From: an uncultured Sphingomonadales bacterium
GTDB taxonomy: Bacteria > Pseudomonadota > Alphaproteobacteria > Sphingomonadales > Rhodothalassiaceae
Reading direction: 5' to 3'
Assembly (NCBI GenBank): GCA_947499155.1
Contig: CANMND010000001.1
Location: 248,001-312,000, forward strand
Length of the DNA: 64,000 nucleotides
Under the pieces are notes generated by a model. The model saw only the letters and a list, made by a program, of their open reading frames with translations, was not told the DNA's origin and did no database searches. Positions 17,703 to 27,798 of the stretch are shown one piece after another. The translations under genes were made by a program, and so were the position numbers. How positions within the stretch are numbered: position 1 is the first letter of the stretch; the number at the start of each line of letters is the position of its first letter.

Positions 17703-18530
17703 TCAGGACGCGGCGTCGGCGTTCTCCCGCGCACGCTGGGCCCGGCGTTCCGACATCCTGATAGCGATAATAGAAAACTCGTAAAGCAGTAGAACAGGAA
17801 TTCCAAGCCCGATCTGGCTGATAATGTCGGGAGGAGTTATCAGCGCCGCAAAGGCAAAAGTGCCTACAACGGCGTACTTGCGCTTGGCCTTGAGGTCTTC
17901 GGACGTTATCAACCCTGCCTTGCCCATCAGTGTCAAGAGCACCGGCAGTTGGAAGGAGAGACCAAAAGCCAGAATTAGCTTCATGATCAAGGACAGGTAT
18001 TCGCTGACCTTGGCTTCCAGCTCAATAGCAAGCTGGCCATCTCCCCCAACCTGCTCAAACCCAAGAAAGAACTTCCAGGCCAAGGGGATCACCATATAAT
18101 ACACAAGAGCGGCGCCGAGAATAAAGAGAACCGGGGTTGCGATCAGAAAAGGCAGGAAGGCACGCTTTTCGTGCTTGTAAAGACCAGGCGCCACAAATCT
18201 CCATACCTGAAAGGCAATAATGGGAAATGCGAGACAGATCGCGCCAAAAAACGCGACCTTAAGCTTTGTGAAGAACACCTCATGCAAAGCGGTGAAGATC
18301 ATGCGGCGGCCTTCATGGCCTGATAAAGCGTCCGCCAAAGGCTGGGTCAGGAAATTGTATATCGGGTCAACGACAATCCAACAGGCACCGAATGCTATAA
18401 ACACTCCAACCATGGCCCACATCAGACGAGAGCGAAGTTCCATCAGATGAGCCATCAAAGGCATGCTGGCGGTGCTTTTTTTCTCGTCCTCGTCGATTTC
18501 AGGCGGCACAGTCGTGTCAGCCACGTCCAC
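17703..18530 (-). CDS. tatC: Sec-independent translocase subunit TatC
   Basis: 275 residues from the GTG at 18530; a GTG at 18524 is equally possible, and no ATG fits. The frame is open further upstream inside tatB. Six transmembrane helices are visible, with the conserved HLMELRSRLM start and the FLTQPLADAL periplasmic cap. The Asp/Glu-rich linker before the first helix is usual. TatC binds twin-arginine signal peptides and forms the receptor complex with TatB. The start overlaps the end of tatB. Confidence 0.94.
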   Translation of the reverse strand: MDVADTTVPPEIDEDEKKSTASMPLMAHLMELRSRLMWAMVGVFIAFGACWIVVDPIYNFLTQPLADALSGHEGRRMIFTALHEVFFTKLKVAFFGAICLAFPIIAFQVWRFVAPGLYKHEKRAFLPFLIATPVLFILGAALVYYMVIPLAWKFFLGFEQVGGDGQLAIELEAKVSEYLSLIMKLILAFGLSFQLPVLLTLMGKAGLITSEDLKAKRKYAVVGTFAFAALITPPDIISQIGLGIPVLLLYEFSIIAIRMSERRAQRARENADAAS

Positions 18531-19152
18531 CCCCGTTTTTACTCCGCGGCGTCTCACTCACATCCTCTGCCTTTGCATCACTGTCTGATTCTGAAGGATA
18601 TAAAGCCGCAACATTTTCATCTTCAGCCTCTTCCGGTCTGGTTGTATCCGGAGTCTCGGCAGGTGCGGGCGCAGTTTCTGTGGTTTTGTTAACCTGATCG
18701 GCTTTATCTGGCCTTGCGGTCGCCTCAGCTTTAACTTCGCCTGTCTCAACACCGTCTGGCGGTGCGACCTCAGCCGAGGCTGGTGCGCGAACTGAAGCCT
18801 GGTCGGAAAGTGAAGGCATCCCCGACGACTTTCCATCGCCGGCTACAACCAGTTTGGACAGGTCAATCGGCTTTCTCACTTCCTTGCCCGTTTCCGGATC
18901 AATCAACTGATCAATGGCTCGGGTGGGGTTTTGCAAGGTAGCCTGATAGGCCTTCGCCTGTTTACGCAGGTCGTCAAGCTCGGTTTCCCGTGCGAGAGCA
19001 TCCATGTCGGCTTGAAACTTGTTTGAAAAACTGCGGACTTTTGCCACAAAAGACGCAATGGTCTTCATGACTTTAGGCAAGTCACGAGGCCCAACCACCA
19101 CGATGGTGATCAGCGCAATTACAAGCATTTCTGTCCAGGCGATGTCAAACAT
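18517..19152 (-). CDS. tatB: Sec-independent translocase subunit TatB
   Basis: 211 residues. One N-terminal helix (MLVIALITIVVVGPRDLP, with the conserved Glu before it) and an amphipathic helix (about 22-70) form the functional part. The remaining ~110 residues are a long acidic tail rich in Pro, Ala, Glu and Thr, longer than the E. coli tail but common in Alphaproteobacteria. TatB passes substrate from TatC to TatA. It lies 40 bp after tatA. Confidence 0.93.
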   Translation of the reverse strand: MFDIAWTEMLVIALITIVVVGPRDLPKVMKTIASFVAKVRSFSNKFQADMDALARETELDDLRKQAKAYQATLQNPTRAIDQLIDPETGKEVRKPIDLSKLVVAGDGKSSGMPSLSDQASVRAPASAEVAPPDGVETGEVKAEATARPDKADQVNKTTETAPAPAETPDTTRPEEAEDENVAALYPSESDSDAKAEDVSETPRSKNGGGRG

Positions 19153-19192
19153 CGTTGGCCTTCACTAACAAAAACAATAAACGACGAAGGCT

Positions 19193-19444
19193 TTAGCTGG
19201 ATGCTGCGTCACGCGTCTTGGCAGCTTCCGCTTTCACAGCTCTTTTGTCGGTGATTGCCTTACGCTCTTCTTCTTCAGCGGCATTTGATTCAGACACAGT
19301 TTCAGTGTCGTCGTCTTTCAGACCCTTCTTGAAGCTGGTAATGCCTTTTGCGACATCGCCCATCAATTCTGAAATCTTGCCACGTCCAAATAGCAAAACA
19401 ACGACGACGGCAATGAGGGCAATCTGCCAAAATCCGATACTCAT
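19193..19444 (-). CDS. tatA: Sec-independent translocase subunit TatA
   Basis: 83 residues: one N-terminal membrane helix ([15 protein letters not shown]), the [12 protein letters not shown] hinge, an amphipathic helix and a charged tail. TatA oligomers form the pore used by folded proteins. A 94-bp gap separates it from the upstream ABC gene, so it may have its own promoter. Confidence 0.95.
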   Translation of the reverse strand: MSIGFWQIALIAVVVVLLFGRGKISELMGDVAKGITSFKKGLKDDDTETVSESNAAEEEERKAITDKRAVKAEAAKTRDAASS

Positions 19445-19538
19445 TTCACTCTCCCAAAGGCCTGGCCCACAGATGAACCAGAATCTCCCATAAAGAATAT
19501 ACTAATCTACCAAGCCGCCAACAGGCAATGAATACGAT

Positions 19539-20612
19539 TTAATTCAATGAAGCTTTTTCTACTATAGGGTGGTGCGCGGGGAACACATGAAACTCTTCCA
19601 TATTAGCCATAATCCTAATCCTGTCCCCGACAGTTACCGCATCCCGCCTTGGATGTTCCATCACCAGATGCACGCCGTCAGCTACCATTTTCAGGCTCAA
19701 ACGCTGGACCGGCCCTTGCAAGCGAGCGTCTTCCACCAATGCCTCATACCCTTTTCCGGATTGATCCATCATGATCGCAGTCCCTCTGAAAAAGATGTCT
19801 GCAAGCTCACCCTCTTTGAGGTCCACCGGCGAAATTGTGCCAAATGATGTGTCTATGACACCAGCTTTAACTTTGGCTCTGAGGCGATTCGGCTCGCCAA
19901 AAAATGTCATCACATAGGGATCAACGGGATTCAGATACACGTCTTCAGGCGTTCCGGCCTGAAGGATTCGGCCTTCATGCATGATAATTATCCGATCAGC
20001 TACGGCCAGAGCTTCATCGGGATCATGGGTAACTATAAGGGTGGGGATACCGCGTTTTTTTAAAATACTGGTGGTATTACGGCGTACATCGGCGCGCAAT
20101 GTCACATCAAGCCCGGAAAAGGGTTCATCCATCAGCATCACCACTGGTTTAGGGGCAAGCGCGCGCGCCAAGGCCACCCTTTGCTGCTGACCCCCTGATA
20201 ACTGGTGAGGAAATACATCGGCATACTCACCAAGATCGACCTGCTCAAGCAAATCAACTGCATGCCTGTACCGCTCGGATTTTGTTGCCTGTTTGATCCC
20301 GAACGCGACATTAGCGGCAACGCTTAAATGCGGGAACAAGGCAAAGTCCTGCAAAACCAGTCCTACACGCCGCTCTTCAGGGGGGATGAAAATGCCATCA
20401 CCCGCCACTTTCCTGCCGGCCACATAAACCTGTCCGCGCGTTATCTTTTCCAGTCCTGCTGCAATCCGCAAGCAGGTGGTTTTACCGCAACCTGAAGGTC
20501 CAAGCAGGCACACAATCTCACCAGGAGCCACAGACATGGTGATATTGCGCACCACATCTGCCCCATCATAGGCAAATGAGACATCCACCAAATCAAGGGC
20601 GCCTGGTGTCAC
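19539..20612 (-). CDS. Orphan ABC transporter ATPase, FbpC/PotA type
   Basis: 357 residues. Walker A is GPSGCGKTT (residues 38-46), the Q-loop LQDFALFPHLS, the signature LSGGQQQRVALARAL, Walker B VVMLMDEPF and the switch His in IVTHDPDEA. The C-terminal ~120 residues are a TOBE-type regulatory domain. This is the subunit layout of ferric-iron, spermidine or maltose importers, yet no permease or binding protein is nearby. Its ATG overlaps the scpB stop (ATGA), an unusual place for such a gene, so its partners and substrate are unknown. Confidence 0.88.
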   Translation of the reverse strand: MTPGALDLVDVSFAYDGADVVRNITMSVAPGEIVCLLGPSGCGKTTCLRIAAGLEKITRGQVYVAGRKVAGDGIFIPPEERRVGLVLQDFALFPHLSVAANVAFGIKQATKSERYRHAVDLLEQVDLGEYADVFPHQLSGGQQQRVALARALAPKPVVMLMDEPFSGLDVTLRADVRRNTTSILKKRGIPTLIVTHDPDEALAVADRIIIMHEGRILQAGTPEDVYLNPVDPYVMTFFGEPNRLRAKVKAGVIDTSFGTISPVDLKEGELADIFFRGTAIMMDQSGKGYEALVEDARLQGPVQRLSLKMVADGVHLVMEHPRRDAVTVGDRIRIMANMEEFHVFPAHHPIVEKASLN

Positions 20613-21304
20613 GACGGGTCCTCCTCTTCAACTTGTCTTGCCTCTGCCTGCCTGATTGCATCTTCCAGATCTCCCTGGCGCGGATCATGGCTGGCTGATG
20701 TTGTCTCCCCCGCAGTCCTGTCTGTGTAAAAAGCCGTCATGGCGTCATCCACACTATCTAAAAGCCCTAATGCCTTCAGATCAGACAGGCCTGGCAGGTC
20801 GTCTCGACTCTCCAGTCCAAAATGGACAAGGAAATCATCCGTCGTGCCATACATCAAAGGGCGCCCCGGTGTCTGCTTTCTGCCACGGGGCTGCACCCAA
20901 CCTGCCTCAAGCAAGACATCAAGTGTGCCTCGCGACAGGCCAACACCTCGTATATCCTCGATTTCGCCCCTGGTAACAGGCTGGTGATAGGCAATGATTG
21001 CCAGTGTTTCCACCGCTGCCCGTGACAGTCTTTTTGGTTCATCCACATCATGGCGCATCAGATAGGCGAGGTCACCTGCTGTGCGAAACTGGAATCGCCC
21101 TGCCACTTCTGCCAGAACAATACCGCGATTTTCATATAGACCGGCAAGGCGCTTTACAAGGCCCGCAACATCTGCGCCTTGCGGCAGACGGCTTGCAATG
21201 TCTTCCAGTGTCAACGGCTCACGCGCCGCAAACAGGATTGCCTCCACCATGCGCAGATGTTCAGATTGCGTCTCTTGTTCAGCTTGTTCGTCCAGCTCGC
21301 TCAT
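20609..21304 (-). CDS. scpB: Segregation and condensation protein ScpB
   Basis: 231 residues with the two winged-helix domains of ScpB (EAILFAAREPLTLEDIASRLP, and RAAVETLAIIAYHQPVTRGEIEDIRGV). It joins ScpA and SMC in the chromosome-condensing complex. The acidic C-terminus is variable. It overlaps scpA (upstream) and the ABC gene (downstream) by four bases each. Confidence 0.96.
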   Translation of the reverse strand: MSELDEQAEQETQSEHLRMVEAILFAAREPLTLEDIASRLPQGADVAGLVKRLAGLYENRGIVLAEVAGRFQFRTAGDLAYLMRHDVDEPKRLSRAAVETLAIIAYHQPVTRGEIEDIRGVGLSRGTLDVLLEAGWVQPRGRKQTPGRPLMYGTTDDFLVHFGLESRDDLPGLSDLKALGLLDSVDDAMTAFYTDRTAGETTSASHDPRQGDLEDAIRQAEARQVEEEDPS

Positions 21305-22086
21305 TCTTCTTCCCGCCGCCGCAAATAAAGCGGGCCATAGGTTTCCATCTGTCGTATAGCGACTTTTCCCGTCCGCGCCAGTTCAAGGCTGGCAACAAAC
21401 ATGCTGGCCAATGCCGAACGCCGCAAACCCGGATCATCCATATCCTCAGGCAGGAAGTCGCGCAACTGTGTCCATTCCCACGTGCTTCCCATCATGTCAT
21501 TGAGTCGTCTGATCGCCTCATCCAGCGAGAAAACCGGGCGTTTTGCAATCCGAAGCGCTGTGACCGATCCCCGCAGGCGGATATCCGCATAGGCCCGTAA
21601 CAGGTCGAACAAGGCGGTGTCATAAATGGCATGCTTTTGAAGAACCAGGCCTTCCGGCATGCCGCGCGTCAGTACATCGCGGCCAAGACGGTCACAATTC
21701 ATCAACATGGCGCCGGCCTCACGCATGGCATCAAGCCTTTGAAGGCGGATCTGGAGGCGAAGCGCAAGTTCTTCCGCGTCTGGCTCTTCTTCGTCAGCTT
21801 CCTTGGGCAGCAAAAGTCGCGATTTCAGATAAGCAAGCCAGGCGGCCATCACCAGATAATCGGCAGCCAGCTCCAGCCGCAAATGGCGAGCCTTCGCGAT
21901 GAACTCCAGATATTGCTCGACCAGGGCGAGAATGGAAATTTTCGTCAGATCCACTTTCTGGCTGCGAGCCAGCATCAACAAAAGGTCCAGTGGCCCTTCA
22001 AATCCATCCAGGTCAAGGACAAGTGCCTCATCAGATGGACGCGCCACAGACAAAGAGTCCGGTCCCTTTGATTGCTCTTTGTTCAC
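21301..22086 (-). CDS. scpA: Segregation and condensation protein ScpA
   Basis: 261 residues. The kleisin N-terminus (FEGPLDLLLMLARSQKVDLTKI) that binds the SMC neck and the C-terminal winged helix are both recognisable. It bridges the SMC heads. Its start overlaps the stop of the M50 gene, so the three genes M50-scpA-scpB are coupled. Confidence 0.95.
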   Translation of the reverse strand: MNKEQSKGPDSLSVARPSDEALVLDLDGFEGPLDLLLMLARSQKVDLTKISILALVEQYLEFIAKARHLRLELAADYLVMAAWLAYLKSRLLLPKEADEEEPDAEELALRLQIRLQRLDAMREAGAMLMNCDRLGRDVLTRGMPEGLVLQKHAIYDTALFDLLRAYADIRLRGSVTALRIAKRPVFSLDEAIRRLNDMMGSTWEWTQLRDFLPEDMDDPGLRRSALASMFVASLELARTGKVAIRQMETYGPLYLRRREEE

Positions 22087-22772
22087 ATCCCAAGCCTGAT
22101 CATGGACAAAAAGACATCATACAGCCACTGGCTGGGCAGTAAAATCAGAATGCGGCCCGGATCAAAGGCTATCCCCGCCGCCCGAAACAGCATCGGCAGC
22201 AGGAACAGCCCACCCACAACGATCAGAAATCCATAGCGCTCCAATTGGGCATAGGGACGCGCAAGGGACAAGGGCAAGAGACCTGCCACCACCCGGCCGC
22301 CGTCCAGAGGCGGGATCGGCAGCATGTTGAAAATGGCAATCAGGCAGTTAAAGAACACCATGACATGCAACATCTGCGTCGCCCATGGCCCAAAAGGTGC
22401 GCCCACCGAAGCTGCAACAGGCAAGAGAAGTGCCCCGGCAAGAGCCAACAGGATATTGGCACCCGGCCCTGCCAGCGCCACCCAGATCATGTCGCGCCTT
22501 GGATGACGGAGTCTGGCTGCATTAACGGGAACCGGCTTGGCATACCCAAACGCAAAACCCACAAAAACGAGCAATAAAAGGGGTAGGATAACCGTCCCGA
22601 ACGGGTCAATATGGGCAATGGGATTAAGAGTAAGGCGACCGGATTGCCGGGCTGTATCATCGCCAAGAAATGACGCGACATAGCCATGGGCTGCTTCATG
22701 AAATGTCACGGCGAACAAAACCGGCAGCGCCCACGCGGCTATAAGGGCGATTGTCGTACCCATGTCCGCCAT
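22083..22772 (-). CDS. Site-2 protease family membrane metalloprotease (M50)
   Basis: 229 residues, about five or six transmembrane helices. The zinc motif HEAAH (residues 25-29, in VTFHEAAHGYVA) and the third-ligand motif PPLDGGRV identify peptidase family M50. The short form without a PDZ domain is often found next to scpA in bacteria. The substrate is unknown; a role in intramembrane cleavage is inferred from the family. Confidence 0.9.
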   Translation of the reverse strand: MADMGTTIALIAAWALPVLFAVTFHEAAHGYVASFLGDDTARQSGRLTLNPIAHIDPFGTVILPLLLLVFVGFAFGYAKPVPVNAARLRHPRRDMIWVALAGPGANILLALAGALLLPVAASVGAPFGPWATQMLHVMVFFNCLIAIFNMLPIPPLDGGRVVAGLLPLSLARPYAQLERYGFLIVVGGLFLLPMLFRAAGIAFDPGRILILLPSQWLYDVFLSMIRLGM

Positions 22773-22813
22773 TTATCGCGCTCCATCAATCTCAAATATA
22801 CACAACAAGCGCC

Positions 22814-23833
22814 TTAACCCTGTGACCCGATCAATTGGGACAGGCGAGCACTGGCATTATCAAGGTCAACAGGCTCTGGATCTGAAATCAGGGTAAGATT
22901 ATGGGCAATCCGTTCTCTCACATCGTCATCCATAGGCTCCACAGCCTCAAGAACCGTACGGGCATCTGCAAGAACGCCAGAGCACTCCAGCACCAGATCA
23001 CATCCGGCCCCAAGCGCCCCAAGCGCCCGCTCAGCAAGAGTTCCAGACAGGGCCTTCATGCCAATATCGTCAGATAAAAGCAGCCCCTCAAAACCGATAT
23101 CTCCCCGAACCACATTCTCGATACCTTTTTTAGACAAGGTTAGAGGCTGTTCATCGTCGATACCCTCGTAAACGATATGAGCGGTCATCGCCATTGGCGC
23201 ATCCGTCAGAGCCTTGAACGGAATGAAGTCTGTATCGCACAACAATCCACGATCTGCATCCACCCGCGGCAGGGCATGGTGACTGTCTACCTGCGCCCGA
23301 CCGTGACCAGGAACATGCTTTATAACGGGCAAAACACCCGCTTTAATCATGGCGTCCACCGCAATCCGCCCAAGACGCGCCACAAGTGACGGATCGCTGG
23401 AAAACGCCCTGTCACCAATTACATCATGTGCGCCTTCAACAGGGACATCCAGCACCGGCGCGCAATTGACGGTTATACCAAGGCGATGCAGCTCTGACGC
23501 GGTAATAACGGTCGCCAATTCAAGAGCTGCAGCGGCTTCAACGAAGTCATCTTCAGCCATCTGGCCAAAAACACGAGAAGGCGGCATGGAACGCCAATGT
23601 GGCGGGCGAAGCCGTGCGACCCGTCCACCTTCCTGATCAATGAAAACAAGGGCGTCAGGGTTATCAACACTGGCACGAAAGTCAGCGATCAACTGGGATA
23701 ACTGCTCTGGTGTTTCGCAATTGCGCTGAAACAAAATCAGGCCAGCCGGACGTTCATGGGCAAACAAAGCCGATTCGTCCGCGCTCAGTTCAATGCCGGC
23801 GGCGCCGACGATTATGGGTTTTGAATTGGTCAC
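22814..23833 (-). CDS. nagZ: Beta-N-acetylhexosaminidase NagZ
   Basis: 339 residues, glycoside hydrolase family 3, cytoplasmic. The NagZ loop KHVPGHGRAQVDSHH (172-186) carries the His of the acid/base pair, and LSDDIGMKAL holds the nucleophile Asp. It removes GlcNAc from anhydromuropeptides in peptidoglycan recycling. It overlaps the SPOR gene upstream by four bases. Confidence 0.96.
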   Translation of the reverse strand: MTNSKPIIVGAAGIELSADESALFAHERPAGLILFQRNCETPEQLSQLIADFRASVDNPDALVFIDQEGGRVARLRPPHWRSMPPSRVFGQMAEDDFVEAAAALELATVITASELHRLGITVNCAPVLDVPVEGAHDVIGDRAFSSDPSLVARLGRIAVDAMIKAGVLPVIKHVPGHGRAQVDSHHALPRVDADRGLLCDTDFIPFKALTDAPMAMTAHIVYEGIDDEQPLTLSKKGIENVVRGDIGFEGLLLSDDIGMKALSGTLAERALGALGAGCDLVLECSGVLADARTVLEAVEPMDDDVRERIAHNLTLISDPEPVDLDNASARLSQLIGSQG

Positions 23834-24633
23834 TCAGGGGCCACCACAATACAGCTCAGGTCCAATTTCTTGATCTCCTCGCATTTTGCAAGGGCTGATG
23901 CACGGTCAGGAAAGGATCCAAACCGCACCCGGTAATACGTAGCCATATCCTTGTGTGTTTCAACAAGCGCCATAGTAAGGCTTCTAAAAACAGCCTCATG
24001 CTGCTTGACCGTATCATTCATCCAGGAAGACGCATCCGTTTTATTCCGAAACGCCGCGATCTGAATTCCCCACCGATCTTTAGGCAGCGCAGACAAAATC
24101 CCCTTTGTGTCAGACTTGGGATTTTTCACCACATCAGAAGGTGCCCCTGTTGGTAAAGGCTTGTTGTCTGTTGAATCTGGCGCAGGTGCTTGTGTAGCGG
24201 GAATAGCGCCAACCACCGCATCACCTGTAATTTCCGCGTCCAGTTCCACATCCAACGACGGCACCTCAGGACGAGCCAAAGGCTCTTCCGCAGCGGGACG
24301 CAGAGCTTCATCAGCTGTTGTCCGATCGCCTGATACACGGTTAAAGACAAGTTTGTCACGATGCGGCACATCCATGCCGCCGCGATCATCAGGCTCAATC
24401 TTTACAGGGCCATCAGGTGCCCGAACCAGAACCGGCGGTCCTCCTGTATCCCCCTGATCGTATAAAAACCAGACAAGACCGCCAAACAAAATCAGGACAG
24501 AAACGGCAATTCCTGCCTTTAGCACCCGAGATGCCAGGCCAAGTCCGTCAATGGTATCTTCTACAGGCTCTTCGACTGGCTGCAGCCAGGGCGGTGTTTC
24601 AGTGCCTGGTGGCTCGTCATTGTCATTTGCCAT
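23830..24633 (-). CDS. SPOR-domain membrane protein
   Basis: 267 residues. A short cytoplasmic N-terminus, one transmembrane helix (about 40-60, AGIAVSVLILFGGLVWFLY), a variable periplasmic linker, and a C-terminal SPOR domain (about 185-265, WGIQIAAFRNKTDASSWMN). SPOR domains bind glycan strands stripped of peptides at the division septum. Its place next to nagZ and argS is conserved in Alphaproteobacteria. No good ribosome binding site precedes the ATG; a hairpin ends ten bases before it. Confidence 0.9.
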   Translation of the reverse strand: MANDNDEPPGTETPPWLQPVEEPVEDTIDGLGLASRVLKAGIAVSVLILFGGLVWFLYDQGDTGGPPVLVRAPDGPVKIEPDDRGGMDVPHRDKLVFNRVSGDRTTADEALRPAAEEPLARPEVPSLDVELDAEITGDAVVGAIPATQAPAPDSTDNKPLPTGAPSDVVKNPKSDTKGILSALPKDRWGIQIAAFRNKTDASSWMNDTVKQHEAVFRSLTMALVETHKDMATYYRVRFGSFPDRASALAKCEEIKKLDLSCIVVAPE

Positions 24634-24643
24634 ATAAAACCAC

Positions 24644-24664
24644 GAAAGAGCACAAGGCTCTTTC
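24644..24664 (-). other. Hairpin directly upstream of the SPOR gene
   Basis: GAAAGAGC and GCTCTTTC form an eight-base perfect stem with loop ACAAG in the 64-bp gap between argS and the SPOR gene. No T-run follows. It may stabilise a processed end or influence initiation, since no clear ribosome binding site lies between it and the ATG. Confidence 0.45.
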
Positions 24665-24697
24665 CCCCTCCTTCACCGGAACTCGTTCATACACAAC

Positions 24698-26452
24698 TCA
24701 GTGCATCTCATTGATCGGGGTTACCCCCAGAACCTGCAACCCGGACGCGATCACATGAGCAAACGCCCGGACAAGTGCCAATCGCGCAAGCGTCAGCTTC
24801 TCATCATCCTCCATGATAAACCGACGCTCTGGCTTATCATTGCCAAGATTGTACAGACTATGGAAGTCCGACGCCAAATCATAAAGAAAAAATGCCACTC
24901 TGTGAGGTTCGTGAGCTGCTGCGGCGGTCTCCACCATTCGCGGCCAACTCGCCATTTTCCGGATCAGGGCAATTTCTTCATCCGTATCTGCCAGCGACAA
25001 GTCAGCATCAGCCAGGGAGTCGTCGTCCATCGCCAGACCCTTAAAGGTCTCGCCGGCCTTGCGTAAGGCTGAATGCACCCGGGCATGGGCATATTGCACA
25101 TAGAAAACGGCGTTGTCCTTTGACTGCTCCTTGACGAGGGCAAAATCAAAGTCCAGGGCCGCATCATTTTTACGCATCAGCATCATAAAGCGCACCGCCG
25201 CTGACCCCACTTCGTCCACGACATCCCGCAATGTGATGAAGGTACCGGCACGCTTGGACATTTTTACAGGCTCGCCATCCCGGAAAAGACGGACCAACTG
25301 GCAAAAGCGCACATCATAGCGAGCCTTGCCACCAGACAGCGCCCTCACGGCCGCTTCCATGCGTTTGGCATAGCCTGCATGGTCTGCGCCCAGCACCAGA
25401 ACCATATGGTTAAAGCCACGGATGAACTTGTCATAGTGATATGCAATGTCGGCCGCAAAATAAGTGTAGCTGCCATCGGACTTTTTCAAAGGGCGATCCA
25501 TGTCGTCGCCAAAATCACTGGCCCTGAACAGGGTCTGAGGCCGTGGCTCCCAATCTTCAGGGGCTTTACCCTTGGGAGGCTCCAGCACGCCTTCATAAAC
25601 GTAGCCTTCACCTTCAAGCCAGTTAAGCGTTTCATCCACTCGTCCTGACTGATGCAAGGCGCGTTCGGAAAAGAATACTTCGTGGGTAATGCCAAGCGCT
25701 GCCAGATCCTCACGAATCAGATCCATCATGGCGTCTGTCGCAAACTGGCGAACAGGCTCGATCCAGACATCTTCACCCTGATCCAGCCACATGTCACCAT
25801 GAAGCTCGGCAAGCTTCATTCCCGTGGGTTTCAGATAGTCACCGGGATAAAGCCCTTCTGGAATTGCACCGATATCCCGGCCCAAAGCTTCACAATATCT
25901 GAGATAGGCAGAGCGTGCGAGGACATCGATCTGACTGCCCGCATCATTGATGTAATATTCCCGCGTGACAGCAAAACCGGCCTTTTCCAGCAGATTGGCC
26001 AATGCATCGCCCACGACCGCGCCGCGTACATGACCGACATGCATGGGGCCAGTTGGGTTGGCGGACACATACTCAACATTGACCTTGTTATCAGCACCCA
26101 TGGAAGAGTCGCCAAAGGCTGTGCCTTCACGGATAATTGCGGGCACCTGCGCCTGCCAGAAGCTGTTGGAAAAGCGCAGATTGATAAATCCCGGCCCCGC
26201 CACCCCGGCAGACTGCACATCATTTGCCTTTGCCAAACGTCCGGCCAAGTCTTCTGCAATGGCGCGCGGAGACTTTTTTGCAGGCTTTGCCAGCACCAAT
26301 GCCGCATTGGTCGCTACATCACCATGGGATGGGTCCCGAGGCGGCTCCACTGTCACAGCCTTCAGGTCAAGGCCGGCAGGCAAAACACCTTCGGCCTGTG
26401 ATTGCGCGATGGCATCGTTGATCAGATGATGGAAGCGGTCAAAGACGTTCAT
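24698..26452 (-). CDS. argS: Arginine--tRNA ligase
   Basis: 584 residues, class I. The N-terminal Add-1 domain, the HIGH motif as HVGH (138-141, in [14 protein letters not shown]), a KMSK motif ([13 protein letters not shown]) and the C-terminal DALR anticodon domain ([14 protein letters not shown] through [20 protein letters not shown]) are all seen. It charges tRNA-Arg. Its start overlaps the dgt stop. Confidence 0.97.
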   Translation of the reverse strand: MNVFDRFHHLINDAIAQSQAEGVLPAGLDLKAVTVEPPRDPSHGDVATNAALVLAKPAKKSPRAIAEDLAGRLAKANDVQSAGVAGPGFINLRFSNSFWQAQVPAIIREGTAFGDSSMGADNKVNVEYVSANPTGPMHVGHVRGAVVGDALANLLEKAGFAVTREYYINDAGSQIDVLARSAYLRYCEALGRDIGAIPEGLYPGDYLKPTGMKLAELHGDMWLDQGEDVWIEPVRQFATDAMMDLIREDLAALGITHEVFFSERALHQSGRVDETLNWLEGEGYVYEGVLEPPKGKAPEDWEPRPQTLFRASDFGDDMDRPLKKSDGSYTYFAADIAYHYDKFIRGFNHMVLVLGADHAGYAKRMEAAVRALSGGKARYDVRFCQLVRLFRDGEPVKMSKRAGTFITLRDVVDEVGSAAVRFMMLMRKNDAALDFDFALVKEQSKDNAVFYVQYAHARVHSALRKAGETFKGLAMDDDSLADADLSLADTDEEIALIRKMASWPRMVETAAAAHEPHRVAFFLYDLASDFHSLYNLGNDKPERRFIMEDDEKLTLARLALVRAFAHVIASGLQVLGVTPINEMH

Positions 26453-27675
26453 ATTGGAAAAGCCGTAATATCTAGAAGTTTTCTATGGTCGCGGATGGCA
26501 TAGCGATCGGTCATCCCTGCAATGAAATCAGCCACGGCACGGGCAGTCTGCGGCGTGTCGGGGCCAGTAGCAATAGCGGCCCATTCGGGCGGCAAAAGTT
26601 CCGGCTCGCTCATATACAGGGCGAACAGATCACGTACCACTCTTTTTGCCTTTGATGTGGTGCGCAGGACCAGACGATGACGATACATATTGGCAAACAG
26701 AAACTCTCGCAATGTATCGACTTCAGCTTTCATCTCTGGAGAAAAGCCGATCAGCATTCTGCCGCATTCCCGAATATCCTGAGGAGAACGCGGGGCAAGG
26801 TCCGCCAGATTATCTCGTGAATGCTGCAGGATATCTGCAGTCATCCGCCCGATCAGGCGCCGCACCAATTCATGGATTTTAATAGGAAGCGAGATATCCG
26901 GCCAGTCCAGTGATATTGTCTCAAGCGTTTCGCGCACCATCGGCACAACGGCCAGATCCTCTAGCGAAAACAGGCCCGCCCGCAATCCATCGTCAATATC
27001 GTGATTATTATAGGCAACATCATCTGCAATTGCCGCTGCCTGCGCTTCGGCAGAAGGCCAACTGTGAAGTTCCAGATCATTGTCTGTCAGATAGGCGCGC
27101 ATGGCAAAAGGCAGGTGCCCGGGCGGATTGCTACGGTCAATGGGGTGGCCAACGAGCGGGCCATTATGCTTGGCAAGCCCCTCCAGTGTTTCCCAACTCA
27201 GATTCAGGCCCTCAAATGCCGCATAGCGATGTTCCAAATGGGTGACAATGCGGATCGTTTGGGCATTATGGTCAAAGCCTTCATGGGCAGCCATTACCTT
27301 GTCCAGCTCTTCTTCACCTGCATGGCCGAACGGCGGATGGCCAAGATCATGGGCAAGAGCCAGAGCCTCAGCCAAGTCCTCATTTAGCGTCAATGACCGA
27401 GCCAGGGACCGGGCAATCTGCGCCACTTCCAGCGAGTGTGTCAGTCTGGTGCGGTAATGGTCGCCTTCATGATAGACAAAGACCTGGGTCTTGTGCTTCA
27501 GACGCCGGAAGGCAGACGAATGGAGAATGCGGTCACGATCACGCTGGAACACACTGCGGGTCGCACTGTCCGGCTCAGCGACAAGGCGCCCACGGCTCTC
27601 ACTGCTTCGGCAGGCGTAAGGCGCCAGCTGATGCTCCATAGCCAAAAATGATCCGGTATCTTTTATTGTGCTCAT
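26449..27675 (-). CDS. dgt: Deoxyguanosinetriphosphate triphosphohydrolase-like protein
   Basis: 408 residues. The HD phosphohydrolase motif is present ([15 protein letters not shown], then [16 protein letters not shown]). The family cleaves dNTPs to nucleoside and triphosphate. First gene of the long minus-strand operon. The ATG at 27675 has no clear ribosome binding site; the ATG at 27639 ([12 protein letters not shown]) would remove 12 residues and matches the usual N-terminus better, so the start is uncertain. Confidence 0.92.
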   Translation of the reverse strand: MSTIKDTGSFLAMEHQLAPYACRSSESRGRLVAEPDSATRSVFQRDRDRILHSSAFRRLKHKTQVFVYHEGDHYRTRLTHSLEVAQIARSLARSLTLNEDLAEALALAHDLGHPPFGHAGEEELDKVMAAHEGFDHNAQTIRIVTHLEHRYAAFEGLNLSWETLEGLAKHNGPLVGHPIDRSNPPGHLPFAMRAYLTDNDLELHSWPSAEAQAAAIADDVAYNNHDIDDGLRAGLFSLEDLAVVPMVRETLETISLDWPDISLPIKIHELVRRLIGRMTADILQHSRDNLADLAPRSPQDIRECGRMLIGFSPEMKAEVDTLREFLFANMYRHRLVLRTTSKAKRVVRDLFALYMSEPELLPPEWAAIATGPDTPQTARAVADFIAGMTDRYAIRDHRKLLDITAFPI

Positions 27676-27798
27676 AGCGCATGCTTACTAACTCTTTTCC
27701 CGTCGCGCAATGCATCCACACATTGACACGAGGGTATCTGAACCTACATCTTGATACTAAGAAAGTTGGAATTCGTCTTTGTTACTGGATGAAACATC

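Noticed and set aside
20998-21600. 200-codon open frame antisense to scpB/scpA
   Set aside because: Overlaps two well-supported genes and lacks a start context.
25652-26401. 249-codon open frame antisense to argS
   Set aside because: Lies wholly inside argS, whose motifs are intact; no protein features.
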